Source of the DNA: Maliibacterium massiliense
GTDB taxonomy: Bacteria; Bacillota; Clostridia; Christensenellales; Maliibacteriaceae
Length of the DNA: 64,000 nucleotides
Assembly (NCBI RefSeq): GCF_900604345.1
Contig: NZ_LR026983.1
Span: forward strand, 434,001 to 498,000
Direction: 5' to 3'
The notes under the pieces are model-generated. The model ran no database searches. It worked only from the letters and a program-made list of their open reading frames with translations, and was not told the origin of the DNA. Both the position numbers and the translations under genes were made by a program. Shown here piece after piece: positions 45,225 through 53,570 of this stretch; position 1 is the stretch's first letter; the number at the start of each line of letters is the position of its first letter.

Positions 45225-46130
45225 TCAGGCAAGCTCCCCCGTGCCCTTGAGATACGTCTCGATATTCTCCAGCACCTTCTGGCTCAGGCGCTTGATGGTG
45301 TAGCTGGAAAAGCCCGAGGACTTGCGCGGGCTGATCACGCGCGGCAGAGCAAGCAGGGTGGTGTCCCCCATTGCCATATCCGTATCGCACAGGTAGTAGT
45401 TGCCCGGGTTCTGCACCCAGGCGCGCAGCGCGCCGATATCGTAGGAGGGGCTGATGCCCGTGTTGACCAGAATCTTGCCGTTGCCAAAGCGTGCAAACGC
45501 CGCCTCGTGCAGCAGCACGGTGTTTTTGTTGAGGCAGGTGATGAGGATGTCCACGTGCGCAAGCAGCGCCTCCAGCGGCCGGTATGTCAGGCCTTCGGCC
45601 TCCCGCTCCGGCTTGCGGGTGCGGCTGTAGTAGGATACTTCCGCCCCAAAGAACTGCAGCGCCCGCGCGATCATGCCGCCGCTGGTGCCCAGGCCCACGA
45701 TGCCGATTTTGACGTCGGTCAGTTCCCGCTCCACGTCCCGCCACTGAAACGCCCCAAAGCCGTGCAGCAGGCGCACCAGCTCTGATACCACGTACTCCAC
45801 CACGCCCTCGTCGCCGTAATCGCGGATACCCAGCACCGTGATGCCACGCTCGTTTGCGGCGCAGATGTCCACGTTGGCGCTCTCGGGGCTGTAGAGACTG
45901 CAGCACATGCCGATGTAGCGGATACGCGGGCAGGCCTCGATCACCGCGCGCGGCACGAGCGTGGTGTAGGAAACCAGCACCGCGTCCGCATCGCCGATGC
46001 GGCGGATGATTTCCGCGTCATCCGCGGGCCTGTCCGCGCATAGCACGACCTCCCGCGCGTAGTCGTACAGGCGCGCTCTGGCCGCCTCGTTCATGTTAAT
46101 AGGCTCGATCGCCACCAGTTTTTGAAACAT
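45225..46130 (-). CDS. D-2-hydroxyacid dehydrogenase family protein, atypical C-terminus
   Basis: 301-residue NAD-dependent oxidoreductase-like protein. The Rossmann domain has VGLGTSGGMIARALQFFGAE (about 140-160), and the substrate domain has GMCCSLYSPESANVD and GITVLGIRDYGDEGVVEYV in the positions of the usual GxGxDNVD and helix. The normal catalytic end, a TPH motif before the last helix, is not seen. In its place the protein reads ALPRVISPRKSSGFSS, so the catalytic His is apparently missing. It may act on an unusual substrate or have lost activity. GAGGAGGGAG precedes ATG 46130, and the DsrE-type gene is 17 bases upstream in the same operon. Confidence 0.83.
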   Translation of the reverse strand: MFQKLVAIEPINMNEAARARLYDYAREVVLCADRPADDAEIIRRIGDADAVLVSYTTLVPRAVIEACPRIRYIGMCCSLYSPESANVDICAANERGITVLGIRDYGDEGVVEYVVSELVRLLHGFGAFQWRDVERELTDVKIGIVGLGTSGGMIARALQFFGAEVSYYSRTRKPEREAEGLTYRPLEALLAHVDILITCLNKNTVLLHEAAFARFGNGKILVNTGISPSYDIGALRAWVQNPGNYYLCDTDMAMGDTTLLALPRVISPRKSSGFSSYTIKRLSQKVLENIETYLKGTGELA

Positions 46131-46147
46131 GCGCTCCCTCCTCTGTG

Positions 46148-46486
46148 CTAAATGGTCAGCACTCGACCGCCCGCTTTGAGCGTCTCGGTCAGCGGCAGGC
46201 CCATGGGCAGCACCTCCACGCCCAGCGCGCGCAGCTTTTCCACCGCGCCGTAGCGCTCGGCGCACGCGATACACGCCTTGACCTGGACGCCCACGTGCAG
46301 CAGGGTAGCGATCTCGGTCTGGATATCCGCGTCCTCGCAGGCCAACCTGTCGGACGGGCCCCAGATGACGAAATCAATCTCGTCCCACCAGCCGCGCACC
46401 TTGGCGTTTTTCGCGTACATAAACGCCATGTTTAGCGCCGCCTCCTTATCCGCCGTGGTCCAGATAATCGTCACCTTTTCCATCAT
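46148..46486 (-). CDS. DsrE/DsrF-like family protein
   Basis: 112-residue single-domain protein of the DsrE/TusD-like fold. KVTIIWTTADKEAALNMAFMY is the first strand and helix, DFVIWGPSDRLACED the second strand, and VKACIACAERYGA places two cysteines (C-x2-C) where sulfur-relay DsrE proteins have one. The function is unknown: sulfur transfer or an accessory role for the neighbouring dehydrogenase are possible. AAGGAAGG precedes ATG 46486; a second ATG follows at once. Confidence 0.82.
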   Translation of the reverse strand: MMEKVTIIWTTADKEAALNMAFMYAKNAKVRGWWDEIDFVIWGPSDRLACEDADIQTEIATLLHVGVQVKACIACAERYGAVEKLRALGVEVLPMGLPLTETLKAGGRVLTI

Positions 46487-46555
46487 AAACCGCCTTCCTT
46501 TCCGCAATAAACGTGCACAAAATCTTGTTGCACTTTACTATAGCATAAAGCACAT

Positions 46556-46590
46556 AAAAAAGGAACGGCACAAAACATGCGCCGTTCCCG
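46556..46590 (-). terminator. Terminator of iolC-mmsA
   Basis: GGAACGGC and GCCGTTCC form an 8-bp stem around an 11-base loop; on the minus strand it is followed by TTTTTTATG. It is 26 bases after the mmsA stop. Confidence 0.85.
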
Positions 46591-46615
46591 TTTTCCTGTA
46601 TTTTCACCGTTTGCG

Positions 46616-48073
46616 TCAGTCCTCGGGGAAGAAGCGGGTGGTGACGACCTTGCTGGTGGTAAAGAAGTCGATCACGTGCTTGGACTGGCCCTTGATATCG
46701 CCGAAGAAGGACTGCTTCACACCGCCGAAGGGCAGCAGCGCCATGGGCGCAGGCACGCCCACATTGATGCCCAGCATACCGGCCTGCGCGTCCACCTCAA
46801 ACTGGCGGGCGTAGTAGCCGTTCTGGGTGAAGATGGAGGCGCCATTGCCGAAGTGGTGGCTGTTCATGTGCTCCATGGCTTCCTCGAAGCTGTCGCACTT
46901 AAAGCAGATGACCACGGGTCCAAATACCTCATCCTTCCAGATAGCCATATCGCGCGTGCAGTTCTCCAGGATCGTGGGGCCAACGTAGAAGCCGTTGGGA
47001 TCGCCCTTGATCTGGGGATTGCGGCCGTCCAGGATCACCTTGGCGCCCTGCGCGATCGCGCCGTCGATGTAGCCCAGGATGCGATCCTTGTCGCCCTGGC
47101 CGATGACCGGGCCCACGTCCACCGCGGGATCCAGTGCGTCGCCCACCACCAGTTTGGCGGCCGCGTCGCGGAATTTCTCGATCAGTTCGTCATAGACGTC
47201 GCCCACGCCCACCACGACACTCGCGGCCATGCAGCGCTCGCCTGCGCAGCCGAAGCAGGAGGTCATCAGCGAGGAGATCACCTTATCCATCTTGGCATCC
47301 GGCATCACCAGGAAGTAGTTCTTCGCGCCGCCCAGCGCCTGGAAGCGCTTGCCGGTGGCGCCGCAGCGCTCGGCGATCAGCTTGGCGATGGGGGTGGAAC
47401 CGACAAAGGAGATGCCGGCGATGTCCTCGGACTCCAGCATGGCGGTCACGACCTCGCGGTCACCGTTAACGATGTTGACGACGCCATCGGGGAAGCCCGC
47501 CTCCTGGATCAGCTCCATGATGTACTGCATGGTCAGGGGCACCTGGCGGCTCACCTTGATGACGACCGTGTTGCCCGTACCCACCGCGTAGGGGAAGAAC
47601 CAGAACGGGATCATGGCCGGGAAGTTGAAGGGGCAGATGATGCCGAACACGCCGATGGGCTGCTTGATGGTGTAGCCGTCAATGTTGCCGGCGATGTTCT
47701 GCATCATGTCGCCCGCAATCAGGCTGGGGATGCCGGTGGCAACCTCAGTGTTCTCCTGGGCGCGCTTGACCTCCGCGCGGGCGTCGGTGAGGTTTTTGCC
47801 CTCCTCCAGCGAGACCAGGCGGCTGATGTCCTCAAAATGCTCGGTGATCAGGTCCACCAGGCGGAACATAAATTTCGCACGGCGGGTAGTGGGCATTTTG
47901 CTCCAAGACTTAAAGGCCTCTTTGGCGGCGGCGGTCGCAGCGTCCACATCCTCTTTGGTGGAACGCGCAACCTGGCCGATCACCTGGTTGTTGGAGGGGT
48001 TGATGACGTCCGCGTAGCGATTGCCGGTGGGATCGCACCACTTGCCGCCAATGCAGTTCATGACTTTTTTCAT
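46616..48073 (-). CDS. mmsA: CoA-acylating methylmalonate/malonate-semialdehyde dehydrogenase
   Basis: 485-residue aldehyde dehydrogenase that converts malonate semialdehyde (from inositol) to acetyl-CoA and CO2, or methylmalonate semialdehyde (valine) to propionyl-CoA. IGGKWCDPTGNRYADVINPS at the start, CPFNFPAMIPFWFFPYAV (about 143-160), FVGSTPIAKLI in the NAD site and CFGCAGERCMA with the catalytic Cys near 283 are typical of the MmsA/IolA clade, as is the missing general-base Glu. iolC lies 37 bases upstream in the same operon, which favours IolA, the inositol enzyme. AGGAGGTACC precedes ATG 48073. Confidence 0.94.
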   Translation of the reverse strand: MKKVMNCIGGKWCDPTGNRYADVINPSNNQVIGQVARSTKEDVDAATAAAKEAFKSWSKMPTTRRAKFMFRLVDLITEHFEDISRLVSLEEGKNLTDARAEVKRAQENTEVATGIPSLIAGDMMQNIAGNIDGYTIKQPIGVFGIICPFNFPAMIPFWFFPYAVGTGNTVVIKVSRQVPLTMQYIMELIQEAGFPDGVVNIVNGDREVVTAMLESEDIAGISFVGSTPIAKLIAERCGATGKRFQALGGAKNYFLVMPDAKMDKVISSLMTSCFGCAGERCMAASVVVGVGDVYDELIEKFRDAAAKLVVGDALDPAVDVGPVIGQGDKDRILGYIDGAIAQGAKVILDGRNPQIKGDPNGFYVGPTILENCTRDMAIWKDEVFGPVVICFKCDSFEEAMEHMNSHHFGNGASIFTQNGYYARQFEVDAQAGMLGINVGVPAPMALLPFGGVKQSFFGDIKGQSKHVIDFFTTSKVVTTRFFPED

Positions 48074-48110
48074 GGGTAAGGTACCTCCTCTAAAATTGGT
48101 TGGGTCCGTC

Positions 48111-49124
48111 TTATTTCGCAAAGGGATCTTGGCCCTTATTGCACTTGTCAATGAAGGTGGCAATCTGCTCGAGTGTGGGCATGGCGTCCGAGCAGGAGTG
48201 GCTGGAAACCACGATGGAGGCGGAAGCCGCCGCGTAATTCAGGCACTTTTCAATCTCCCAGCCCTCCAGCAGGCCGTAGATGAACGCGCCGGCGTAGGAA
48301 TCCCCCGCGCCGAAGGTCTTGAGCACCTTGGCCGGGTAGATGCCGCCGTGCACCATCTTGCCGTCGCTGGTGTAGCAGTTGGAGCCGTCCTGGCCGTACT
48401 TGATGTTGACAAGCTTGGCGTGGTAGCCGAACCACTTGGCGCAGGTAACCTTGTCGTCCTTGTTGCCAGGCATGGTGAAGCACTCCATCATGTCAAACTC
48501 ATCGCGCGTGCCGAAGATGACGTCGCACTTCTCCGCGGCCAGGCTGTAGTAGATGGCCACCTCGTTGGGGTTCTTCCAGGTGTAGGGGCGGTAGTCCAAA
48601 TCAAAAAGCACGACCGTGTTGTGCTTGCGGGCGTAATCCAGCGCCACAAACACCGCCTCGCGCGAGGGGCTGGCGGCCAGCGCCGTGCCGGAAATCAGCA
48701 TGGCCTTGGCGTTTTTGATGTATTCCTCCGATACCTCGGTGGGGTCCAGCATCAAATCCGCCACATGGGTGCGGTACATCAGGATGCTGCAGTCGCTGGG
48801 CGACTTGATCTCGGTAAAGGCAAGACCCATCGAGGCGCCGCTGTCGTCCACATACATGTGGTCGGTGTTGATGCCGTTGTTCTTCATGTAGCCCGAAACA
48901 AAGCGGCCGTGCTGGTCATCGGACACCTTGCCGATGAAACCGCACTTTTTGCCCAGGCGGGCAAGCGCGATGGTGATGTTGGCGGGTGAGCCGCCCACAT
49001 ACTTGGTGAACGTCATCGTCTCTTCCATGGGACGGTTGATTTCGTTGGCATTGAGGTCAATGCACGCGCGGCCCACGCCGATAAAATCGATGGGACGGCT
49101 TTCGTCAAACTCCAGCTTAAACAT
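48111..49124 (-). CDS. iolC: 5-dehydro-2-deoxygluconokinase
   Basis: 337-residue PfkB-family kinase that phosphorylates 5-dehydro-2-deoxy-D-gluconate in myo-inositol breakdown. IGVGRACIDLNANEINRPME (about 16-35), FTKYVGGSPANITIALARLG, SILMYRTHVADLML and ELDYRPYTW-like DLDYRPYTWKNP match Bacillus IolC closely as I remember it. The PfkB signature with the catalytic Asp is KTFGAGDSYAGAFIYGL near 275. ATG 49124 is chosen; an in-frame GTG 12 bases upstream is too close to AAGGGG. mmsA follows. Its product is expected to be cleaved by an IolJ-type class II aldolase, and two such genes are in the window. Confidence 0.94.
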   Translation of the reverse strand: MFKLEFDESRPIDFIGVGRACIDLNANEINRPMEETMTFTKYVGGSPANITIALARLGKKCGFIGKVSDDQHGRFVSGYMKNNGINTDHMYVDDSGASMGLAFTEIKSPSDCSILMYRTHVADLMLDPTEVSEEYIKNAKAMLISGTALAASPSREAVFVALDYARKHNTVVLFDLDYRPYTWKNPNEVAIYYSLAAEKCDVIFGTRDEFDMMECFTMPGNKDDKVTCAKWFGYHAKLVNIKYGQDGSNCYTSDGKMVHGGIYPAKVLKTFGAGDSYAGAFIYGLLEGWEIEKCLNYAAASASIVVSSHSCSDAMPTLEQIATFIDKCNKGQDPFAK

Positions 49125-49183
49125 GCTTAGATTCACTACCCCTTACTCATCGTCATTGCGCGCCAATGGCGCATTACGGCCTA

Positions 49184-49212
49184 AGCATAATATACACTCT
49201 GTGATTTTGCAA
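49184..49212 (-). promoter_or_regulatory. Promoter of iolC-mmsA
   Basis: TTGCAA (49212-49207) and TATGCT (49189-49184) are 17 bases apart on the minus strand, 60 bases before iolC. It sits directly after the racemase terminator. Confidence 0.6.
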
Positions 49213-49216
49213 GAGG

Positions 49217-49244
49217 AAAAACGGCAATTAACAAGATAATTGCC
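49217..49244 (-). terminator. Terminator of the racemase-like gene
   Basis: GGCAATTA and TAATTGCC form a perfect 8-bp stem with loop TCTTGT on the minus strand, followed by GTTTTTCC. Confidence 0.8.
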
Positions 49245-49318
49245 ATGTTTCCTGTGTAAAACCTCCACGATATACTCAAAACATTAGCATTTTAGGTGGT
49301 CGGCATGTTCTGTTTTTG

Positions 49319-49987
49319 TTACATCTTAGCGAGGATATCCTCCACAACGTGTTTGACGCCCATGGGAATGCTGGTCAGCACAGGCGTTTTGATATGGCCC
49401 AGCTCAGGCATCAGCACCATCATGCTGCCCTGGGCGAGCACGATGACGTCGCAGTTGCCGTCCTGCGCCTCTACCACGCTACGCACGCGGTCGTTGTGGC
49501 CCTTGGCATCGCCCGCAAAGAGCATATCCATTGCGCCGTCCACCAGGCACTCCTTGACAGTGACCTGCTTGCCCTGCTCGGCAGCCACGCGCTCGATCAG
49601 GCGGCGGCTGGGCCCAACGGTGGTGGCTACAGTGGCGACCAGGGAGATCTTGCTGCCCAGACGCACCGCTTCCTCAGCCATGGCCTGGTCGATCTTGACC
49701 ACGGGAATATCCACCAGCTTGCTGTATACGTCCGCCACCTCACCCACGGAGGAGCAGATGTTGATGATCAGATCCGCGCCCATCTCCTGGGCGGCCATGG
49801 CGTATTTGCACATGCGGCTGCGAACGCTGGGGGTGGGGCCGCCTGCGGCCTGCACATCCTGGATCAGCGTATCGTCCGCGATGAATGAAAGGCGGACATC
49901 GGGTGCCAGCTGTTTGAAAAAGCCCACGATATCATCCTTGTTGGAAAAGCTGGTCATAAGCACGCAGACATGTTTTTTCTTGGACAT
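49319..49987 (-). CDS. Aspartate/glutamate racemase superfamily protein
   Basis: 222-residue protein of the Asp/Glu racemase fold. The first catalytic position is kept in ADLIINICSSVGEVADVYS, and TVGPSRRLIERVAAE matches the second half. The second catalytic cysteine, normally in a LGCT-type motif, is replaced by DVIVLAQGSMMV, so a two-base racemase mechanism is doubtful. Single-Cys relatives include decarboxylases and isomerases. Its neighbourhood (four-carbon acid sugar kinase, PHP protein, aldolase) suggests a sugar-acid substrate. GAAAGGAAG lies upstream of ATG 49987. Confidence 0.82.
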   Translation of the reverse strand: MSKKKHVCVLMTSFSNKDDIVGFFKQLAPDVRLSFIADDTLIQDVQAAGGPTPSVRSRMCKYAMAAQEMGADLIINICSSVGEVADVYSKLVDIPVVKIDQAMAEEAVRLGSKISLVATVATTVGPSRRLIERVAAEQGKQVTVKECLVDGAMDMLFAGDAKGHNDRVRSVVEAQDGNCDVIVLAQGSMMVLMPELGHIKTPVLTSIPMGVKHVVEDILAKM

Positions 49988-50105
49988 TGGTATCTCTTCC
50001 TTTCTTTTCTTGCCCGCCCTGCTGCGGGCGGGCGGTCTTGCCTGTAAACGCCTTACGCATATATGATGGCGGGACGCGCTTACACATCCCGTTTCATCCG
50101 TCCAT

Positions 50106-51524
50106 TTACGCTTTTGCGCGCGCGGAGGCGACCACGTCGCGCAGGCCGTTCTCGTCGCCCACGTTGCCGGGGAACACCACGTAGCACACGCCGGGGTACT
50201 TGCTCTCCGGCCCCAGCTTCCACACGGGCACGCCGGGCAACACCTGGCCGGCCACGCACGCCTTTTTGACCCCCAGGCCCTTTACGCCGATATCGCTGGA
50301 GGTAATGCCTCCCTTGGCCACGATAAACGAGGGCATCACGTCCAGATCCTGCACCAGCTGCACCAGCGCGGCGGATACGCGCAGCGAAAAGCTTAAATTC
50401 GCCTCGCTTGCGTCCGCCGTTTTTGTGACCACCTTGCGCGTGGTGTACACCACCGCCGTCTCGCCGCGCTGCATGGCCTCCTTCATGCTGCGCACCATCT
50501 GGGCAATGTAATCCGCCACATCCGGTGCCTCCAGGCGGTTGACGTCAAACTCGATGGTGGCAAGGCCGTCCAGCGTCAGCAGCTTCTCCAGCTGCATGGT
50601 GGTCTTTTTGACGTGGGAGCCCACGATCACCAGCCCGCCCAGCGCGGAGCCGTTGTTCAACTGCGCGCCAGAGAGCAGCGGCTTTGCGTCGACTTTGGCA
50701 AACACGCGCACAAAACCCGCCGCGGTGCGGAACATGTATGTCTTGCCCTTTGCAATGGCCGCGTAGAGCGCGAGGACGAACACTTCCATGTCCTCATAGC
50801 ACGCCGCGTTGACCACGATCTTTTCAAAATCCTTGGCCTGCAGCAGCAGCGCTGTGACGGCCTGGATATCCCCGCTGCGCAGCATATCGATGGATACGCT
50901 GTGGATGGGGGCGTCCGCAGGCATATCCCCCACCTTCTCGCGCACCCAGTCCTTCAAATCGCTGGCGGCGTAGCCGAAGGTAGTATCCCGGGCGAACTCC
51001 GTATCCCCCGCCGGCACCAGGGTGTCCCCCTCGCGCACGTAGTGGACGTCGCCGATGGTGTAACGCCCCCCCTCTAGAAAGAACGGGGCGATGATCTCGC
51101 CGTCCACATGGCCCAGGCCCGCCTGCTCATAGCCCTGGCGCAGCACCTCTGTCTCCATGGGATAGTGGCCGCGCAGTGTGGAATCGCTGCGGCTTATCAC
51201 AAGAAACGGCACACCCGTGGCCTTGGAGGCGGCCACCAGGTTGCGCATGATCTCCTCATGCAGCGCGCGCGAATCGGCGGCGGTCAGGCCGCGGGAATTG
51301 GTCAGGATAAAGAAGACATGCCCCGCGCCGCGCATCGCCTCGGTCAGGCTCGCCTCGTCCCACACCGTCCACACGTCCACGTCATGCACGGTCTGCACGC
51401 CCGTGGGGTCGTCATCCAGCACCACCAGCTTGTGGTCAAGCGGGTAGGGCGTCTTGTAGAAATCCTCGATCTTGCGCACCGGCGGCAGGGATGCCAGCAG
51501 CTGCGCCGCGTTCTTTTTCTCCAT
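50106..51524 (-). CDS. Four-carbon acid sugar kinase family protein (DUF1537-type)
   Basis: 472-residue kinase of the OtnK/DUF1537 family, whose members phosphorylate tetronates or related four-carbon sugar acids. LVVLDDDPTGVQTVHDVDVW (about 34-53) is the N-terminal domain signature, FLVISRSDSTLRGHYPMETE the substrate domain, and the C-terminal nucleotide domain has VGSHVKKTTMQLE, FIVAKGGITSSDIG and VVFPGNVGDENGL. ATG 51524 follows AGGAGAGGTG. The preceding PHP and aldolase genes on the same strand are 22 and 4 bases apart from their neighbours, so aldolase-PHP-kinase is one operon, with the racemase-like gene 118 bases further down. Confidence 0.9.
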   Translation of the reverse strand: MEKKNAAQLLASLPPVRKIEDFYKTPYPLDHKLVVLDDDPTGVQTVHDVDVWTVWDEASLTEAMRGAGHVFFILTNSRGLTAADSRALHEEIMRNLVAASKATGVPFLVISRSDSTLRGHYPMETEVLRQGYEQAGLGHVDGEIIAPFFLEGGRYTIGDVHYVREGDTLVPAGDTEFARDTTFGYAASDLKDWVREKVGDMPADAPIHSVSIDMLRSGDIQAVTALLLQAKDFEKIVVNAACYEDMEVFVLALYAAIAKGKTYMFRTAAGFVRVFAKVDAKPLLSGAQLNNGSALGGLVIVGSHVKKTTMQLEKLLTLDGLATIEFDVNRLEAPDVADYIAQMVRSMKEAMQRGETAVVYTTRKVVTKTADASEANLSFSLRVSAALVQLVQDLDVMPSFIVAKGGITSSDIGVKGLGVKKACVAGQVLPGVPVWKLGPESKYPGVCYVVFPGNVGDENGLRDVVASARAKA

Positions 51525-51546
51525 GGAATGCACCTCTCCTTTTTGT

Positions 51547-52509
51547 TCAAATAAATTCCTTGGCGGCCGGATACAGGCGCAGCACAATGCGCCGCAGCGT
51601 CTCACACGCGCGGATGTCCTCCAGCGTGACGCCCTTTTCCCCCATCATGCGGGGGTTCTCCACGCCCTTTTTGCCGTCGTCATGATAATCCGAGCCGCCT
51701 GAGATAAACAGGCGCGCGGCGTACGCAGCGCGCACCGCGCGTTCGATCGCCGCTTCCGTATCCTGGCCCTTGTAGCTGGTCTTGCCGTAGGGGTACGCCG
51801 CCTCAATGCCCTGCAGGCCGCAGGAAATCAGCTGCTCGATGTACGCCGCGCGCGTCACGCCCGGATGCGGCTCTGCGTCGATCAGGTGCGGATGGGCCAA
51901 TATCGCCATGCCGCCTGTCGATCGAATCGCCTCGATGGCCTCGCGCGGCGATACCTTCTCCCGCTTCAGGCCCGCGTAGCGCGGGGTGGTCTGCACCATG
52001 ACCTTGGCCTGGCTCCAGTCGGGCGCCAGCTGTTTGCGGGCCATGGCCTCAAAGATGTGCTTGCGCTGCACGCCCTCTTCGGGCACATCGCCCTGGGGCG
52101 TGTGAATCACATCCTGCCAACAGATGTCCATTCCATCCTCGGCAAGCATCTGCACCAGCTTGCGGTAGCTCTCCCGCTTGGAGGCGGCCATACGCGCAGC
52201 CAGCGCGCCGAACACCGGCGCGTCAAAATCGCATCCCAGCCCCACGATGTGCACGTCCTCCACCTGCGTATCGCAGGAGAATTCGATGCCCGGCACGATG
52301 TAGACCCCGCGCGCGCGGGCATAGTCCGTCAGCTTCTGGCCGGCGACCTCCTTTTGCGGCACCTGGTCGTGATCCGTCACCGCAAAGAGCCGCACACCCC
52401 GCGCGCGGGCGACGTCCGCCAGCTCTTCATACGTATCGTTGCCGTCGGAGCGCACGCTGTGGCAGTGCAGGTCGCACGGGTACGCCACCTTTCCCTCGTA
52501 TCTGTCCAT
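51547..52509 (-). CDS. PHP domain phosphoesterase
   Basis: 320-residue metal-dependent phosphoesterase of the PHP family. The four motifs are clear: DLHCHSVRSDGND near 13-25, FAVTDHDQVP, VPGIEFSCD, and late LAHPHLIDAE and SGGSDYHDDG. Related proteins cleave nucleoside 3',5'-bisphosphates or small RNAs, but the setting inside a sugar-acid operon suggests a sugar phosphate phosphatase. The start at ATG 52509 lies four bases after the aldolase stop; the long upstream frame overlaps the aldolase gene and is not real. Confidence 0.9.
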   Translation of the reverse strand: MDRYEGKVAYPCDLHCHSVRSDGNDTYEELADVARARGVRLFAVTDHDQVPQKEVAGQKLTDYARARGVYIVPGIEFSCDTQVEDVHIVGLGCDFDAPVFGALAARMAASKRESYRKLVQMLAEDGMDICWQDVIHTPQGDVPEEGVQRKHIFEAMARKQLAPDWSQAKVMVQTTPRYAGLKREKVSPREAIEAIRSTGGMAILAHPHLIDAEPHPGVTRAAYIEQLISCGLQGIEAAYPYGKTSYKGQDTEAAIERAVRAAYAARLFISGGSDYHDDGKKGVENPRMMGEKGVTLEDIRACETLRRIVLRLYPAAKEFI

Positions 52510-52513
52510 ACGC

Positions 52514-53371
52514 TTACACCCGATGCGCCGTGCCGAACAGGGCGATGTGCCTGCGCACCACGTCCTGCACGGCGGCGATGGCCGCCTGGTCGATCGCAAG
52601 CGGCTGCTCCTTTTCATCCGGATGCGCCTGGATGTAGCCGGCAATGCCTTCGTAGTAGGCGATTTTGATGGCGGTGGAGATGTTGATCTTGCTTGCGCCC
52701 GCGGCAATGAGCTTGCGGAAGTTCTCATCGGAAAGGCCGGTGCCCCCGTGCACCACAAGGGGGGCCATGCCCAGAGCCACAATGGCGCGCACCAGCTCAA
52801 AATTCAGCTTGGGTTCCCCCCTGTAGAGGCCGTGGGCCGTGCCCACCGCGGGCGCAAACGCGTCCACGCCCGTGCGCGCCATATAATCGCGCGCCGCCTC
52901 CAGGCTCACGGCGCCCTCGCCGCTCTGGCGCGCGGCGAGGTCGTCCTTCGCCTTGACGATGGCGCCCAGCTCCCCCTCCACCACTGCGCCGCGCGCGTGG
53001 GCGTAATCCACCACGTCGCGCGTGACGGCGATGTTCTCCTCCGGCGGCAGCTTGGAGGCGTCCATCATGACGCTGGTAAAGCCCGCGTCAATGCAACGTT
53101 TGACAAAGTCCGGGTCGGTGCAGTGGTCCAGATGCACCGCCACCGGCACGCGCGCCTTTTCAGCCAGCGGGCGCAGCAGATCCATCATCCCCTCCGGCCC
53201 GTAGACGGAAAGGGGCACCATGCTCGTCTGCAGCAGCATGGGCGCGCGCATCTCCTCTGCCAGGGCGATGCACGCGCGCGCCGTCTGCTCATTGACAATA
53301 TTGAACGCCCCCACGCCGTAGCCATCACGCTGCGCCGCCAGGAGCATCTCCTTCATCGGGACATAGCTCAT
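52514..53371 (-). CDS. Class II fructose-bisphosphate aldolase family protein
   Basis: 285-residue zinc aldolase splitting a ketose or deoxygluconate phosphate to DHAP and an aldehyde. GYGVGAFNIVNEQTARACI at the start, VAVHLDHCTDPDFVKRCID with zinc His (about residue 80-83), MMDASKLPPEEN, EGELGAI, VGTAHGLYRG and VVHGGTGLSDENF are diagnostic. The family covers fructose-, tagatose- and 2-deoxy-5-keto-gluconate-phosphate aldolases (FbaA, GatY, IolJ). Leadership of an operon with a four-carbon acid sugar kinase suggests a pathway-specific aldolase. ATG 53371 is chosen; GTGGGGTG lies upstream. Confidence 0.92.
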   Translation of the reverse strand: MSYVPMKEMLLAAQRDGYGVGAFNIVNEQTARACIALAEEMRAPMLLQTSMVPLSVYGPEGMMDLLRPLAEKARVPVAVHLDHCTDPDFVKRCIDAGFTSVMMDASKLPPEENIAVTRDVVDYAHARGAVVEGELGAIVKAKDDLAARQSGEGAVSLEAARDYMARTGVDAFAPAVGTAHGLYRGEPKLNFELVRAIVALGMAPLVVHGGTGLSDENFRKLIAAGASKINISTAIKIAYYEGIAGYIQAHPDEKEQPLAIDQAAIAAVQDVVRRHIALFGTAHRV

Positions 53372-53434
53372 GCGAAAAAACACCCCACTTAACTTGAAGC
53401 TGTATCGACAACGAACCCAACTGTATACAATGTT

Positions 53435-53463
53435 ATTATACCAGCGTATGTACAGCGCAACAA
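53435..53463 (-). promoter_or_regulatory. Promoter of the aldolase-PHP-kinase operon
   Basis: TTGTTG (53463-53458) and TATAAT (53440-53435) are 17 bases apart on the minus strand. Around them are TGTACATAC and TTGTATACAG, half-symmetrical sequences that might bind a regulator. Confidence 0.6.
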
Positions 53464-53570
53464 CGCTTACAACACAAAATTTGCCGTTGTTTGCCCGTCG
53501 CATCATATACAGCCCGCACTTTTGGCAGTATAATGTAATTATCATTTTCGTTCGGAGGTGTTTCCATTTT

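Noticed and set aside
46577..48079. 500-codon plus-strand frame opposite mmsA
   Set aside because: Antisense to a clear aldehyde dehydrogenase; composition typical of shadow frames.
50005..50040. GCCCGCCC..GGGCGGGC hairpin between kinase and racemase-like genes as a terminator
   Set aside because: Strong stem but no T-run on the minus strand; more likely an mRNA-processing or stability hairpin, not supported enough to list.
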